Shown: one piece after another, positions 1 to 4,884 of the stretch
How the letters are laid out: each line of letters opens with the position of its first letter
Numbering within the stretch: the stretch's first letter is position 1
Source of the DNA: Ornithinimicrobium sp.
Lineage (GTDB): Bacteria > Actinomycetota > Actinomycetes > Actinomycetales > Dermatophilaceae
Assembly (NCBI GenBank): GCA_030145965.1
Contig: JASKZT010000342.1
Coordinates: 1-5,722, forward strand
Direction: 5' to 3'
DNA: 5,722 bases
Position numbers and translations under genes: made by a program
The notes under the pieces: generated by a model
Seen by the model: only the letters and a program-made list of their open reading frames with translations
The model's database searches: none
Told to the model about the DNA's origin: nothing

Positions 1-1939
1 CGGCGTCGCCGCCGGTCAGCTCCAGGCGCTGGACGAGGAGGGACTGCTCGACCAGGTCGGGCAGGAACTCGTGCAGCGGCGGGTCGAGCAGCCGCACCGT
101 GACGGGCAGGCCGCGCATCGCCGTGAAGATGCCCTCGAAGTCCTCCTGCTGCATCGGCAGGATCTGCTCCAGCGCCTCGGCTCGCTCCTCCTGCGTCTCG
201 GCCAGGATCATCCGGCGCACGGCGGGGAGACGGTCGGCGGCCATGAACATGTGCTCGGTGCGGCACAGCCCGATGCCCTCGGCCCCGAGCTCGCGCGCCT
301 TGGCGGCGTCCTCGGCCGTGTCGGCGTTGGCCCGCACCCCGAGGCGGCGGATCTCGTCGGACCAGCCGACGATCGCGCTGAAGTCCTCGTTGATCTGCGG
401 CGGCACCAGCTCCAGCGCCTCGCCGTAGACGTCGCCGGTGGAGCCGTCCAGGGTGATGACGTCGCCCTCGGCGAAGACGTGCTCGCCGACGGTGAGGGTC
501 CGGTCCGCGGTGTTGATGCGGACCGCGTGGGCCCCGGCGACGCAGGGCTTGCCCATGCCGCGGGCGACGACGGCCGCGTGCGACGTCATACCCCCGTGCG
601 CGGTGAGGATGCCCTGGGCGCCGATGACGCCGTGGATGTCGTCCGGGGTCGTCTCGTAGCGGACGAGGACGACCTGCTCGCCGGCGTGGCCGCGCTCGGC
701 AGCGCTGTCGGCGTCGAAGACGACGGCCCCGACGGCGGCGCCCGGGGAGGCGGGCAGGCCGCGGGTGACCGGGGAGCGCCCGTGGTCGGGGTCGATCGCC
801 GGGTGCAGCAGCTGGTCGAGCTGGACCGGCTCGACGCGGTGCAGGGCCTCCTCGCGGGTCAGCACACCCTCCTCGACCATGTCGCGGGCGACCTTGAGGG
901 CCGCGGCGGCGGTGCGCTTGCCGCTGCGCGTCTGCAGCAGGTAGAGGGTGCCCTCCTCGACCGTGAACTCGATGTCCTGCATGTCCTTGTAGTGCGACTC
1001 CAGGTCGCGCATGGTCTGCATGAGCTGGGCGTAGGCCTCGGGCAGGGCCTGCTCCATCTCCGCCAGCGGGCGCGGGGTGCGGATGCCGGCGACGACGTCC
1101 TCGCCCTGGGCGTTGAGAAGGAACTCGCCGTAGAGCTCGTGGGCGCCCGTGGAGGGGTTGCGGGTGAAGCAGACGCCGGTCGCGGAGGTGTCGCCGCGGT
1201 TGCCGAAGACCATCTGCATGACGTTGACCGCGGTGCCGAGGTCGTCGGGGATGGCGTTGGCACGGCGGTACACGCGGGCGCGCGGGGTGTCCCAGGAGCG
1301 GAAGACGGCGTCGACGGCACCGCGCAGCTGCTCCCGCGGGTCCGCGGGCAGGTCCCGGCCGAGCTCGCGGCGCGAGAGGTCCTTGAACGTCGCCACGAGC
1401 GCCTGCAGGTCCTCGGTGGTCAGGTCGGTGTCCTGCTCGACCCCGCGGCGGGCCTTGAGGGCGGTGAGCTCGTCCTCGTAGAGGTGGGGGGAGACGCCCT
1501 CGACCACCTCGCCGTACATCTGCAGGAAGCGGCGGTAGGAGTCCCAGGCGAAGCGGGGGTTGTCGGACTCGGCGCCCAGGGCCTCGACGGTCTCGTCGCC
1601 GATGCCGAGGTTGAGGATCGTGTCCATCATCCCGGGCATCGAGTGCACGGCGCCGGAGCGGACGGAGAGCAGGAGCGGCTTCTCCGTCCCGCCGAGGGTG
1701 CGGCCGGTGCGCTCCTCGAGGCGGGCCAGAGCGGCCTGGATGTCCTCCCAGAGCGTCTCGGGCCAGTCGCCCTTCGCCTCCATGGTCGCCACGCACGCGG
1801 CGGTGCTCACGGTGAAGCCGTCCGGCACGGGGATCCCCAGGCGCTTCATCTCGGCCAGGTTGGCCCCCTTGCCGCCGAGGACGGTGCGCATCGACGCGTT
1901 CCCCTCGGACATGTCGTAGAGGTAGGTGGTCTCGCTCAT
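1..1939 (-). CDS. ppdK: Pyruvate, phosphate dikinase (PPDK), 3'-truncated by the window edge
   Basis: Cytosolic enzyme that interconverts pyruvate + ATP + Pi and PEP + AMP + PPi through a phosphohistidine. I translated the minus strand from ATG at 1939; the frame stays open to base 1 and gives 646 residues of a family that is usually about 870-900 long, so roughly the last 230-250 residues (most of the PEP/pyruvate barrel) lie outside. Visible in order: N-terminal ATP-grasp with GGKGANLAEM (residues 22-31) and SVRSGAVHSMPGMMDT (92-107); GEFLLNAQGEDVVAGIRTP; QTRSGKRT with Arg338; the swivelling phosphohistidine domain with GGMTSHAAVVARGMGKPC and catalytic His454; then the start of the C-terminal domain with GAEGIGLCRTEHMF (Arg560) and RLLDPPLHEF (Arg616). 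These match His455, Arg561 and Arg617 of the Clostridium symbiosum enzyme with a one-residue offset. The GMTSH loop separates PPDK from PEP synthase. The start is supported by GGAG five bases upstream. No frameshift or missing catalytic residue in the visible part. The upstream neighbour is its probable regulator. Confidence 0.97.
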   Translation of the reverse strand, partial: MSETTYLYDMSEGNASMRTVLGGKGANLAEMKRLGIPVPDGFTVSTAACVATMEAKGDWPETLWEDIQAALARLEERTGRTLGGTEKPLLLSVRSGAVHSMPGMMDTILNLGIGDETVEALGAESDNPRFAWDSYRRFLQMYGEVVEGVSPHLYEDELTALKARRGVEQDTDLTTEDLQALVATFKDLSRRELGRDLPADPREQLRGAVDAVFRSWDTPRARVYRRANAIPDDLGTAVNVMQMVFGNRGDTSATGVCFTRNPSTGAHELYGEFLLNAQGEDVVAGIRTPRPLAEMEQALPEAYAQLMQTMRDLESHYKDMQDIEFTVEEGTLYLLQTRSGKRTAAAALKVARDMVEEGVLTREEALHRVEPVQLDQLLHPAIDPDHGRSPVTRGLPASPGAAVGAVVFDADSAAERGHAGEQVVLVRYETTPDDIHGVIGAQGILTAHGGMTSHAAVVARGMGKPCVAGAHAVRINTADRTLTVGEHVFAEGDVITLDGSTGDVYGEALELVPPQINEDFSAIVGWSDEIRRLGVRANADTAEDAAKARELGAEGIGLCRTEHMFMAADRLPAVRRMILAETQEERAEALEQILPMQQEDFEGIFTAMRGLPVTVRLLDPPLHEFLPDLVEQSLLVQRLELTGGDA

Positions 1940-1944
1940 GTCGG

Positions 1945-1955
1945 CTCCGTTCTCC
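1945..1955 (-). promoter_or_regulatory. Ribosome binding site(s) for ppdK
   Basis: On the minus strand, GGAG at 1948-1945 lies five bases before the ATG at 1939, and a second purine-rich GGAGA at 1955-1951 lies eleven bases before it. The closer copy has normal spacing and fixes the ppdK start. Only this gene and hflX have a clear Shine-Dalgarno sequence in the window. Confidence 0.65.
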
Positions 1956-1992
1956 GGTGAAACGTCGTCCTGGGCCCGCGGCCCTGGTGCTG

Positions 1993-1998
1993 AGGTTA
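1993..1998 (-). promoter_or_regulatory. Possible -10 element of a ppdK promoter
   Basis: TAACCT on the minus strand (1998 to 1993) fits the actinobacterial TANNNT -10 pattern and lies in the 71-bp gap between the regulator gene and ppdK. It would start a transcript near 1986 with a leader of about 47 nt that includes the ppdK Shine-Dalgarno. No good -35 hexamer is seen at 16-18 bp, so this rests on the -10 alone. If real, ppdK can be transcribed apart from its regulator. Confidence 0.3.
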
Positions 1999-2010
1999 GC
2001 GCTCATGGGC

Positions 2011-2850
2011 TCACCGCCCCTGAACGGCCTCCCTGCGGCGCTGGACCACCTCGATGACGCGTCCGGCGGCCTCCTCGAGGGCGAGGGTCGTCGTGTCGAT
2101 GACGGGGCAGCCGAGGCTGCGCTGGACGGTCGAGACCTCGTCGAGCTCGTCGAAGATCTTGACCAGCTCGGTGTACCCGTCGCGCTGGATCGCGTGGGCG
2201 CCCATCGCGCGCACGCGGCGGGTGCGGATCTCGGCCAGGCGCTCGGGGTCGATCGTGAGGCCGACGATCTTGTAGCGCTGCACCTGGTGCAGCTCCGGCG
2301 GCACGGGGATGCCCGGCACGAGCGGGATGTTGGCGGTCTTGTAGCCGAGGTAGCCCAGGTACATCGACAGCGGCGTCTTGCCCGACCGGCTCACCCCGAT
2401 GAGGACGATGTCGGCCTCGCGCAGGTGGTTCTGCAGGTGGCCGTCGTCGTTGGCGATCGAGAACTCCATCGCCTGGACCCGCTTGAAGTAGTCCTCGCTC
2501 ACGCCGACCGGCCGCACGACCCGCTCCGGGTCCTGGCCGGTCGCGTCGCGCAGCGCCCCCACGGCCTGCTCGAGCAGGTCGGCGTGCGGCAGCGACCGCT
2601 CTGCGCACAGCTGGCGCACGTGCTGGCGCAGGCTCTCGTTGACGACCGTGGAGAAGACGACCGTCCGCGCGCGCTGCGGGTGCATGCGGGCGAAGGCGTC
2701 GTGCAGGCCCTCGACGGTGGACTGGCGCGGGTGACGGATGATCCGCACGTCGTAGCCGACGTACTGCGCCGCCGCGGCCCGCGCGACGCGCGCTGCCGTG
2801 TCGCCGGTGGAGTCGGCGATGATGTGGACCTCGATCGGAGTCTCCGGCAT
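2011..2850 (-). CDS. Pyruvate, phosphate dikinase regulatory protein (DUF299 / PSRP family kinase-phosphorylase)
   Basis: A 279-residue protein of the family known as PEP synthase or PPDK regulatory proteins. These are bifunctional: they inactivate the dikinase by ADP-dependent phosphorylation of an active-site Thr and reactivate it by Pi-dependent removal of that phosphate. Seen in the sequence: N-terminal HIIADSTGDTA (residues 9-19), which fits the family's usual opening; the conserved NDDG (134-137); a P-loop GVSRSGKT (152-159) followed by PLSMYLGYLGYKTANIPLVPG (160-180); and the downstream KIVGLTIDPERL segment. Length is normal. The ATG at 2850 is chosen because the family homology begins just after it; the frame stays open 29 codons further upstream, but that stretch is low-complexity and overlaps the neighbour's end. 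There is no Shine-Dalgarno; a TACCCT hexamer ends eight bases before the ATG. It lies 71 bp upstream of ppdK on the same strand, so PPDK rather than PEP synthase is the likely target. Confidence 0.93.
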   Translation of the reverse strand: MPETPIEVHIIADSTGDTAARVARAAAAQYVGYDVRIIRHPRQSTVEGLHDAFARMHPQRARTVVFSTVVNESLRQHVRQLCAERSLPHADLLEQAVGALRDATGQDPERVVRPVGVSEDYFKRVQAMEFSIANDDGHLQNHLREADIVLIGVSRSGKTPLSMYLGYLGYKTANIPLVPGIPVPPELHQVQRYKIVGLTIDPERLAEIRTRRVRAMGAHAIQRDGYTELVKIFDELDEVSTVQRSLGCPVIDTTTLALEEAAGRVIEVVQRRREAVQGR

Positions 2851-2857
2851 GCCGCTC

Positions 2858-2863
2858 AGGGTA
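2858..2863 (-). promoter_or_regulatory. Putative -10 element for a leaderless regulator transcript
   Basis: TACCCT on the minus strand (2863 to 2858) is separated by 7 nt from the ATG at 2850, which puts the expected transcription start at or next to the A of the start codon. No Shine-Dalgarno is present in the 40-bp gap, and no convincing -35 is seen. TANNNT is rare at this GC content, so its position at exactly this distance is suggestive. It would let the regulator be made without transcription from the upstream acidic gene. Confidence 0.45.
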
Positions 2864-2890
2864 GGGGGTGCGGCGCCGGAGGGGCGGTGG

Positions 2891-3184
2891 CTAGACCGGC
2901 TCGTTGCGCTCGCCGGGGGACGGCTCGTCCCCGGCACCCTCGACGTCGGCCGGCCCGGCCTCCTCCCGGGACAGGCTGACGTCCTCCTGGAGGTGGGACG
3001 GCACGTCGGCCGCGGCCGTGACGTCGGGGCCGGTGTCCTCCGCGTCCTCGACCTCCCCGAAGGCGGCCACCGGGTCGTCGGCGGCGTCTCCCTCCAGCTC
3101 GCGGCTGGTCACGCCGAAGGCGCCCCCGACGAACGAGGGTGCACGGCCGAGGCCGTCGTCGGTTCCGTTGGTCTGGTCGCTCAT
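2891..3184 (-). CDS. Small acidic hypothetical protein (97 aa)
   Basis: Not recognised. The frame runs from ATG at 3184 to TAG at 2893-2891 and encodes 97 residues that are rich in Asp, Glu, Ala, Gly and Pro, with no Cys, no Trp, no Lys and no hydrophobic stretch long enough for a membrane span; it looks soluble and largely disordered. The only less-acidic patch is near the N-terminus (RAPSFVGGAFGVTSREL, residues 14-30), which could be a short functional motif. Almost every third codon position is G or C, as in the neighbouring genes, which argues for real coding. It reads in the same direction as the regulator and ppdK, 40 bp upstream of the regulator, and diverges from miaA with only 18 bp between start codons. 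There is no Shine-Dalgarno sequence. It could be a lineage-specific gene; if the overlapping miaA frame is extended upstream instead, this gene would be spurious, but the composition argues against that. Confidence 0.68.
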   Translation of the reverse strand: MSDQTNGTDDGLGRAPSFVGGAFGVTSRELEGDAADDPVAAFGEVEDAEDTGPDVTAAADVPSHLQEDVSLSREEAGPADVEGAGDEPSPGERNEPV

Positions 3185-3221
3185 GCGTGCCAGACTGCCG
3201 CAGTGCCGTGCCGAGCGACAA
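3168..3221. promoter_or_regulatory. Putative overlapping bidirectional leaderless promoter (miaA / acidic gene)
   Basis: Only 18 bp (3185-3202) separate the two divergent start codons. Plus strand: -35-like TTGGTC at 3168-3173, 17-bp spacer, -10-like CAGACT at 3191-3196, 6 nt, then the miaA GTG at 3203. Minus strand: -35-like TTGTCG at 3221-3216, 18-bp spacer, -10-like CAGTCT at 3197-3192, 7 nt, then ATG at 3184. The two -10 hexamers share 3192-3196, because CAGACTG reads as CAGTCTG on the other strand. Both hexamers keep the important A at position 2 and T at position 6 but have C at position 1. Each -35 lies inside the coding region of the opposite gene. Neither gene has a Shine-Dalgarno. 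The geometry is seen directly; promoter function is inferred. Confidence 0.45.
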
Positions 3222-4135
3222 CCGGAGACGACCCGCCCGTCGTCGCCGTCGTCGGGCCCACCGCCACCGGCAAGTCCGACCTCGGCGTGGCGCTGGCGCT
3301 GGCGCTGGGCGGCGAGGTCGTCAACGCCGACGCCTCGCAGCTCTACCGCGGCATGGACGTCGGCACGGCCAAGCTTCCGCCCGTCGAGCGCCGCGGCATA
3401 CCCCACCACCAGCTGGACGTGCTCGACGTGACCGAGGAGGCCAGCGTCGCGGCCTACCAGGAGGCGGCGCGTGCCGACCTCGCCGCCATCCGGGGGCGCG
3501 GGGCGGTCCCCGTGGTGGTGGGCGGCTCCGGGCTCTACGTGCGGGCGCTGCTGGACCGGCTGGAGATCCCCCCCACCGACCCGGAGGTGCGGGGGCGGTG
3601 GGAGGAGGAGCTGGCGCGCGTGGGGCCGGAGCGGCTGCACGCGCTCCTCGGCGAGAGCGACCCCGTGGCCGCGGCGGCCATCGAGCCCCGCAACGGCCGG
3701 CGGCTCGTGCGCGCGCTGGAGGTCGTCGAGCTGACCGGGCGCCCCTTCAGCGCCACCATGCCGACGCGCGAGCTGGTCGAGCCGACGGTGGTCCTCGGCC
3801 TGCGGGCCGACCGCGAGGTGCTCGACGAGCGGGTCGCGCGACGGGCGGCCGGCATGTGGCGCGCCGGGCTGGTCGAGGAGGTGCAGGGCCTCGTGGGCCG
3901 TGGGCTGCGCGAGGGGCGCACGGCGCCGCGCGCCGTCGGCTACGCCCAGGCGCTGCGCCAGCTCGACGGGGAGCTGACGCAGGAGGAGGCGGTGGCGGAG
4001 ACGGTCGTGGCCACGCGCCGCCTCGCCCGGCGCCAGGAGCGGTGGTTCGGCCCCGACCCGCGCGTCGTCTGGCTCGAGCACGACGCGCCCGACCTGCTCG
4101 ACCGGGCCCTTGGCCTCATCCGCGGCGCACGCTGA
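3203..4135 (+). CDS. miaA: tRNA dimethylallyltransferase (tRNA delta2-isopentenylpyrophosphate transferase)
   Basis: Transfers a dimethylallyl group from DMAPP to N6 of adenosine-37, next to the anticodon of tRNAs reading UNN codons; this is the first step toward i6A/ms2i6A. The 310-residue product has the family's usual length. Seen in order: P-loop GPTATGKS (residues 18-25); NADASQLYRGMDVGTAK (41-57) with the expected catalytic Asp43, although the usual Ser-Met after it is Ala-Ser here; IPHHQLDVLD (66-75); the substrate-channel motif GGSGLYVRALL (107-117); the N-G-RRLVRALEV helix; AVGYAQAL; and the C-terminal TRRLARRQERWF tRNA-contact segment. Start: GTG at 3203 is the only reasonable start just before the P-loop domain; the open frame upstream to 2798 is antisense to the acidic gene. 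No Shine-Dalgarno is present and a leaderless start is proposed. The 3' end overlaps the convergent methyltransferase by 20 bp. hflX nearby is a common partner of miaA. Confidence 0.96.
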   Translation: MPCRATTGDDPPVVAVVGPTATGKSDLGVALALALGGEVVNADASQLYRGMDVGTAKLPPVERRGIPHHQLDVLDVTEEASVAAYQEAARADLAAIRGRGAVPVVVGGSGLYVRALLDRLEIPPTDPEVRGRWEEELARVGPERLHALLGESDPVAAAAIEPRNGRRLVRALEVVELTGRPFSATMPTRELVEPTVVLGLRADREVLDERVARRAAGMWRAGLVEEVQGLVGRGLREGRTAPRAVGYAQALRQLDGELTQEEAVAETVVATRRLARRQERWFGPDPRVVWLEHDAPDLLDRALGLIRGAR

Positions 4136-4739
4136 GCACGCGGAAGCCCTTGCTGCTGCCCTCCCGCGCCACCTGGACCGGACCCATGAGCGGCGGCAGC
4201 GCCGCGCGCAGCCATGCCTGGAGCGAGTCGGCGCCGAGGTTCTTCTGCACGACGAGGTAGGCGACGCTCGCCTCCCCGGGGGTCAGGCGCGGCAGCCACG
4301 TCGTGAGCAGGTCGTGCAGGACCGCCTTGCCGACCCGGATCGGGGGGTTGGACCACACCAGGTCGAAGGTCGCGTCCACGGGGACCGCGTCGGGCGTCGA
4401 GGCCACGACGCCCCCGCACCCCAGCCGCTCGGCGTTGCGCCGGCACAGGTCCAGCGCGCGCTCGTTGACGTCGACGGCGTGGACGGTCGCCCCCGGCGAG
4501 GTCAGGCCGAGGGTGAGGGCCAGCGGGCCCCAGCCGCAGCCGAGGTCGAGGAAGGTCCCCTCCGCCGGGGGTGGGGGAGCCTCCTCGAGCAGGACCCGGG
4601 TGCCCTTGTCCACGCCGTCGGGGGAGAAGACGCCGCCGGCCGTGACGACCTCGACGTCCCGACCCGCGAGCCGGACGGGCACCGTGCGCAGCTGGTCGTC
4701 GGACGCCGGACGGGCGGTGAAGTAGTGCTCCTGGCTCAC
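4116..4739 (-). CDS. RsmC/YbxB-like class I SAM-dependent methyltransferase (MTS domain)
   Basis: A 207-residue SAM-dependent methyltransferase of the 'methyltransferase small' family. The N-terminus HYFTARP (residues 5-11) and the GVFSPDGVDKGTRVLL block (36-51) are typical of RsmC-like proteins. Motif I is DLGCGWGP (65-72), followed by an acidic ribose-binding position in HAVDVNERAL (87-96). Motif IV is SNPPI (130-134), the N/D-PP-Y/F/I signature of enzymes that methylate exocyclic amines. It ends with GSSKGFRVLSVRR, typical of the family C-terminus. E. coli RsmC (16S rRNA m2G1207) is about 340 residues with a duplicated domain; this one has only the catalytic half, like B. subtilis YbxB. 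An rRNA guanine N2-methyltransferase is likely, but the exact substrate cannot be read from the sequence. Start is GTG at 4739, just before the conserved HYF; there is no Shine-Dalgarno but a TACACT hexamer lies 6 nt upstream. Stop TGA at 4118-4116 lies inside the end of miaA. Confidence 0.9.
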   Translation of the reverse strand: MSQEHYFTARPASDDQLRTVPVRLAGRDVEVVTAGGVFSPDGVDKGTRVLLEEAPPPPAEGTFLDLGCGWGPLALTLGLTSPGATVHAVDVNERALDLCRRNAERLGCGGVVASTPDAVPVDATFDLVWSNPPIRVGKAVLHDLLTTWLPRLTPGEASVAYLVVQKNLGADSLQAWLRAALPPLMGPVQVAREGSSKGFRVLSVRRG

Positions 4740-4745
4740 GCGCCG

Positions 4746-4751
4746 AGTGTA
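4746..4751 (-). promoter_or_regulatory. Putative -10 element for a leaderless methyltransferase transcript
   Basis: TACACT on the minus strand (4751 to 4746) is separated by 6 nt from the GTG start at 4739. It matches TANNNT well and would start transcription at or next to the start codon. The -35 region (about 4769-4775) is pure G/C without a recognisable hexamer and falls in an inverted repeat, which could instead be an operator. Confidence 0.5.
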
Positions 4752-4758
4752 GGAGCGT

Positions 4759-4779
4759 CGCGGCCGGGCGGCGGCCGCG
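4759..4779. repeat. Perfect 8-bp inverted repeat in the methyltransferase/hflX spacer
   Basis: CGCGGCCG at 4759-4766 and its exact reverse complement CGGCCGCG at 4772-4779 are separated by five bases (4767-4771). All eight pairs are G-C. It lies just upstream of the TACACT -10 element of the methyltransferase, over the place where its -35 would be, and about 105 bp before the hflX start. No T-run follows on either strand, so it does not look like an intrinsic terminator. It could be an operator dyad or a chance product of the local GC richness. Confidence 0.5.
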
Positions 4780-4786
4780 GGCAGAA

Positions 4787-4813
4787 ACCGGTGGCCTCGC
4801 GCGTTGACCGGTG
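4787..4813 (+). repeat. Two ACCGGTG heptamers spaced 20 bp apart upstream of hflX
   Basis: ACCGGTG occurs at 4787-4793 and again at 4807-4813, exactly 20 bp start to start, about two turns of the helix; the ACCGGT core is itself palindromic. The second copy overlaps a -35-like TTGACC (4804-4809). The position, about 70-100 bp before the hflX start in a divergent spacer, would suit a pair of activator or repressor half sites. No known regulator is recognised. Confidence 0.35.
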
Positions 4814-4875
4814 ACACAGTGGAGGGGACGGGCCGGCACGCGTCGGCTCCTTCCTCTCGCACCGAGCCTCTCTCG

Positions 4876-4881
4876 AAGGAG
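4876..4881 (+). promoter_or_regulatory. Ribosome binding site of hflX
   Basis: AAGGAG at 4876-4881 ends three bases before the ATG at 4885. The core matches the Shine-Dalgarno consensus very well, with slightly short spacing. It sets the hflX start and shows that hflX is translated from a leadered mRNA, unlike its divergent neighbour. Confidence 0.7.
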
Positions 4882-4884
4882 ACC

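Noticed and set aside
71..1960. A 629-codon open frame on the plus strand.
   Set aside because: It is exactly antisense to ppdK, which has a full set of PPDK motifs. The predicted product is a low-complexity Gly/Ala/Val/Arg/Asp-rich sequence with no recognisable domain, as expected for the shadow of a GC-rich gene.
1972..1984. A small hairpin (GGGCC / GGCCC, 3-nt loop) between the PPDK regulator and ppdK, considered as a terminator or attenuator.
   Set aside because: The stem is only 5 bp and no T-run follows on either strand. It may sit near the 5' end of a ppdK leader, but the evidence is too weak to call a structure.
2798..3202. An upstream extension of the miaA frame starting at ATG 2798, which would give a 445-residue protein.
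   Set aside because: MiaA homology begins just after the GTG at 3203, the extension has no recognisable domain, and it is antisense to the acidic gene and to the start of the PPDK regulator.
4804..4809. TTGACC as the -35 of an hflX promoter.
   Set aside because: At 16-18 bp downstream the sequence is GGACGGG-like with no acceptable -10 hexamer. A weak extended -10 (TGA-CACAGT, 4812-4820) nearby has no matching -35. The hflX promoter is left unassigned.
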